A stretch of 64,000 nt of DNA from Gillisia sp. Hel_I_86. GTDB taxonomy: Bacteria; Bacteroidota; Bacteroidia; Flavobacteriales; Flavobacteriaceae. The stretch covers positions 2,976,001 to 3,040,000 of the forward strand of contig NZ_VISE01000001.1 of NCBI RefSeq assembly GCF_007827275.1. The letters are read 5' to 3'. The notes under the pieces were generated by a model. That model worked only from the letters and a program-made list of their open reading frames with translations, was not told where the DNA came from and searched no databases. The position numbers were made by a program, and so were the translations under genes. How positions within the stretch are numbered: position 1 is the first letter of the stretch; each line of letters begins with the position of its first letter. Of this stretch, positions 61,801 through 64,000 are shown piece after piece.

Positions 61801-61990
61801 AATGGCAATCGTTGCTTTTTCGAGTATTATGATGACGTATTTTGGTGTAAACTTCTACTTGGCAGGGCTACATTCCTATGCAAGTGGAGATAAAGTGATC
61901 ACCCCAACATTTATTTATTACACTATTGCCGGAGTAGCTTTGTTAGGAGCCGTTTCTTACTGGAAATATAAAAAGCATTATGCAAAGTAG
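58814..61990 (+). CDS. ccsBA: Fused cytochrome c biogenesis protein CcsBA
   Basis: A 1,058-residue inner-membrane haem exporter and cytochrome c synthetase (System II). The ResB/CcsB part (about 1-470) starts with three or four spans ([40 protein letters not shown]), a large periplasmic domain, then a span at about 433-455. A second soluble segment follows (about 490-760). The CcsA part (about 765-1055) has [20 protein letters not shown] and the haem-binding WWD motif in [20 protein letters not shown] with nearby His residues (GLHSYASG). The fusion is normal in Bacteroidota. Confidence 0.93.
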   Translation: [1058 protein letters not shown]

Positions 61991-62010
61991 TTTTTGAAAA
62001 TTAATAAAAA

Positions 62011-62045
62011 AAAGCCTGCTTCAATTTTTGGAAGCAGGCTTTTTC
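62011..62045 (+). terminator. Intrinsic terminator of ccsBA
   Basis: AAAGCCTGCTTC (62011-62022) and GAAGCAGGCTTT (62031-62042) form a 12-bp stem, followed by TT. Confidence 0.88.
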
Positions 62046-62111
62046 ATTTATCACACTGGTCCGATAGTTAATTATCGGGATTGTCGAATTGTGGTCGTAG
62101 TTCTTAAGAGG

Positions 62112-62285
62112 CTTCGACAGGCTCAGCCTGACATTTATTTAAGTTCTCATTCTGAAAGGAGCGAAGCGGATTGAAGAATCTCATTTAATTTTGACTTAAT
62201 TAATGTTAATAGGGTTCCCTGAGATTCCTCCTGCGTCGGAATGACAACAAATTAAAATTGGATTGTCAAACTGAGCCTATCGAAG
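62112..62285. repeat. Element with 22-bp inverted ends enclosing a family 5 copy (family 6)
   Basis: CTTCGACAGGCTCAGCCTGACA (split here as CTTCGACAGGCTC and AGCCTGACA, 62112-62133) is the inverted repeat, with 3 mismatches, of 62264-62285. Between the ends lies a family 5 element, 62146-62247 (CATTCTGAAAGGAGCGAAGC to GTCGGAATGAC). It is a nested arrangement like that at 12084-12405. No gene is present in 61991-62393. Confidence 0.6.
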
Positions 62286-62353
62286 TTTCTATTGGAAAAC
62301 AAAAAAGCCACCTCTCTCAAGGCAGCTTTGGTGTTGTTGAAAATTTAAAAAAT

Positions 62354-62396
62354 CAAGAACCTCGGGACATTAAACCCTCATTGAGGGATTAAATTA
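62354..62396. repeat. Family 4 REP-like element, shortened, at the fumC stop
   Basis: AATCAAGAACCTCGGGACAT then TAAACCCTCATTGAGGGATT and AAATTA; the two outer blocks are joined and the middle is missing. The fumC stop codon (62394-62396) lies in its last bases. Confidence 0.6.
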
Positions 62397-63791
62397 TTTC
62401 AAGCCTCCAACCATATCATTTGGTTTTACCCACTCGTCAAACTCTTTTTCTGTAACATACCCTAAATTTACAGCTTCCTGTTTTAAGGTAGTACCATTGG
62501 CATGAGCTGTGTTTGCGATTTCAGCTGCTTTATAATATCCAATCTTGGTGTTTAAAGCAGTGACCAACATCAACGAATTATCCAAAAGTTCCTTGATCCT
62601 TTTCTTATTTGGTTCAATACCTTTAGCACAATTTTCATCAAAAGAAGTGCAAGCATCTCCAATTAGTTGTGCGCTTTGTAAGAAGTTGGCAGCCATTACA
62701 GGTTTAAAAACGTTCAATTCAAACTGCCCTTGCATACCGCCTACGCTTATAGCAACATCGTTCCCCATTACCTGTGCGCAAACCATGGTTAATGCTTCAC
62801 ATTGCGTTGGATTCACTTTTCCAGGCATAATAGAAGATCCAGGTTCGTTTGCAGGAATACTTATTTCCCCAATTCCACTTCTAGGCCCAGAGGAAAGCAT
62901 TCTAATGTCATTGGCAATCTTATTTAGGGAAACTGCCAATTGTTTTAAAGCACCGTGGGACTCCACGAATGCATCATGAGCCGCCAAAGCTTCAAACTTA
63001 TTGGGAGCAGTCACAAAAGGGAGTCCTGTGAATTTTGCTATAAATTCAGCTACGCGTTTGGAATATCCTTTTGGAGTATTTAAGCCGGTCCCTACCGCCG
63101 TTCCACCTAGCGCCAACTCTGCTAAATGTGGCAATGTGTTTTCTAAAGCTTTTATCCCATGGTCCAATTGCGCAACATACCCGCTAAATTCCTGTCCCAG
63201 GGTTAGGGGAGTGGCATCCATAAAATGGGTACGGCCAATCTTGACCACATCCTTGAATTCTTCAGATTTCTTTTTAAGCGTGTTCCTTAATTTTGTAACT
63301 CCCGGTAAAGTAACTTCACTCACCTTTTTATATGCAGCAATGTGCATTCCAGTGGGAAATGTATCGTTGGAAGATTGGGATTTATTTACATCGTCGTTTG
63401 GTTGAAGGGTTTTTTCCCCCTCTCCAATAATTTTTCCAGCAAGTTGATGTGCGCGGTTAGCGATCACTTCGTTTAAATTCATATTGCTTTGGGTACCACT
63501 TCCAGTTTGCCATATCACCAAAGGAAATTGATCGTCGTGTTTTCCGGCAAGGATCTCCTCACAAACTTGTGCTATATAATCTCTTTTTTCTACAGGTAGG
63601 ACTCCAAGTTCGCAATTGGTAAAGGCAGCTGCTTTTTTAAGATATGCAAAACCATACACTATTTCCAACGGCATGCTTCCCGGGGCACCAATTTTAAAGT
63701 TGTTTTTAGAACGCTCGGTTTGTGCTCCCCATAACTTATCTGAAGGCACTTTAACCTCTCCCATCGTGTCTTTCTCTATTCTGTAGTCCAT
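62394..63791 (-). CDS. fumC: Fumarate hydratase class II
   Basis: A 465-residue iron-free fumarase of the TCA cycle. The family opens [20 protein letters not shown] then [51 protein letters not shown] with the catalytic His, and [19 protein letters not shown] (the mobile signature loop) are present. Normal length. A minus-strand TAAATTTG at 63812-63819 is its likely -7 element. The gene is convergent with ccsBA and ends within a repeat. Confidence 0.95.
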   Translation of the reverse strand: MDYRIEKDTMGEVKVPSDKLWGAQTERSKNNFKIGAPGSMPLEIVYGFAYLKKAAAFTNCELGVLPVEKRDYIAQVCEEILAGKHDDQFPLVIWQTGSGTQSNMNLNEVIANRAHQLAGKIIGEGEKTLQPNDDVNKSQSSNDTFPTGMHIAAYKKVSEVTLPGVTKLRNTLKKKSEEFKDVVKIGRTHFMDATPLTLGQEFSGYVAQLDHGIKALENTLPHLAELALGGTAVGTGLNTPKGYSKRVAEFIAKFTGLPFVTAPNKFEALAAHDAFVESHGALKQLAVSLNKIANDIRMLSSGPRSGIGEISIPANEPGSSIMPGKVNPTQCEALTMVCAQVMGNDVAISVGGMQGQFELNVFKPVMAANFLQSAQLIGDACTSFDENCAKGIEPNKKRIKELLDNSLMLVTALNTKIGYYKAAEIANTAHANGTTLKQEAVNLGYVTEKEFDEWVKPNDMVGGLK

Positions 63792-63811
63792 AGTTTTTTT
63801 AAATTAGGTTA

Positions 63812-63819
63812 CAAATTTA
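63812..63819 (-). promoter_or_regulatory. -7 element of fumC
   Basis: The minus strand reads TAAATTTG, 21 bases before the ATG at 63791. No TTG at the expected -33 distance. Confidence 0.45.
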
Positions 63820-63900
63820 CAGTTTCAAGATTTTTATTTCTTTAATTTTCCTACAAATTTTTGAAGTTTTTCTGCTGAATATTTTATATGGCATGTTTTT

Positions 63901-63940
63901 ACCAAAAAATCGACTTTTATACTAAAAAATCGATTTTTAT
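63901..63940. repeat. 20-bp AT-rich tandem repeat before a rightward promoter
   Basis: ACCAAAAAATCGACTTTTAT (63901-63920) and ACTAAAAAATCGATTTTTAT (63921-63940) differ at two positions. The second unit contains the palindrome AAAATCGATTTT. The repeat touches the TTTG of the next promoter. Confidence 0.8.
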
Positions 63941-63972
63941 TTGGCAAAACGCCCTAAGACTTCCTATCTTTG
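63940..63972 (+). promoter_or_regulatory. Rightward promoter of a gene beyond the window
   Basis: TTTG at 63940-63943, 21-base spacer, TATCTTTG at 63965-63972. The last bases of the window would be the start of the leader. Confidence 0.55.
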
Positions 63973-64000
63973 CTTCGATTTAAAAATCTCCAGAAAATAT

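Noticed and set aside
62545-63405. Two plus-strand ORFs opposite fumC
   Set aside because: Shadow frames of the highly conserved fumC coding sequence.
1-64000. CRISPR array, tRNA, rRNA, prophage or transposase genes
   Set aside because: I looked for regularly spaced repeats, cloverleaf-like T-loop strings (GGTTCGAATCC), ribosomal RNA cores and DDE/recombinase motifs; none found. The repeats present are irregularly scattered and palindromic.

Overview
The window is chromosomal DNA of a Flavobacteriaceae bacterium (Bacteroidota). The sequence is AT-rich. Several promoters have the Bacteroidota form TTG-N17-21-TAnnTTTG in place of a sigma-70 -35/-10, and ribosome binding sites are weak. Gene content is typical of marine or soil flavobacteria: a one-piece CcsBA cytochrome c assembly protein, a DUF4199 protein, a DUF3822 protein next to RsmD, a short CarB, a GlmU-like nucleotidyltransferase, MiaE, and a PIG-L/microprotein/SSS symporter operon. 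I see no rRNA, tRNA, CRISPR array, prophage, integrase or transposase. Most of the window is housekeeping. The accessory signal sits between the genes.

Layout. 1-6,100: purL (cut by the left edge), a secreted endonuclease I, an RsmB-type methyltransferase, an Asp-box lipoprotein, and an ECF sigma / membrane anti-sigma candidate / Spy-like periplasmic protein operon. 6,140-6,340: a tandem repeat, a promoter and three hairpins that look like a free-standing small RNA. 6,400-11,560: MsbA-type ABC exporter, phosphohexomutase, GT2 glycosyltransferase, DUF4199 protein. 11,670-19,200: rpmE2, GlmU-like protein, mtaB, GNAT, alpha/beta hydrolase, lytic transglycosylase, thioredoxin-like protein, TPR membrane protein. 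19,260-29,060: rpmH, carB, a six-PAS soluble histidine kinase between two stand-alone receiver proteins, and an MFS permease. 29,200-33,650: pyrR-pyrB-small protein-rnz, a CAP-domain lipoprotein and an unknown lipoprotein. 33,960-38,090: pdxH-sixA-like-ppk1-ppx. 38,200-45,840: miaE, dnaX, rnpB, the rsmD/DUF3822 operon, a RecD-like helicase, kdsB. 45,840-49,040: photolyase with the scar of two deleted genes upstream, then a DUF2911 protein and a dense block of repeats. 49,040-58,690: an oxidoreductase/symporter/microprotein/PIG-L operon and a six-gene envelope-related cluster (MscS, lipoprotein, Maf, UbiA, KdsC-like, DUF2520). 58,800-64,000: ccsBA and fumC.

The strongest unexplained signals are non-coding. 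At least six families of short palindromic elements occupy the gaps. One is a discrete 162-bp unit present twice, in opposite orientations about 36 kb apart, with only four differences by eye; one copy is inserted in the stem of a different 150-bp element. Another family repeatedly abuts stop codons. A candidate sRNA gene has its own promoter, three stem-loops and a strong terminator. Two promoters, the sRNA's and one at the right edge, are each preceded by a 20-bp AT-rich tandem duplication. A perfect UUCG hairpin with a U-rich tail lies at the start of the DUF3822 gene. Upstream of phr, a deletion has joined the first codons of an SRPBCC gene to the frameshifted C-terminal end of an SDR gene.

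All calls come from reading the sequence and recalling family motifs; no database search was run.
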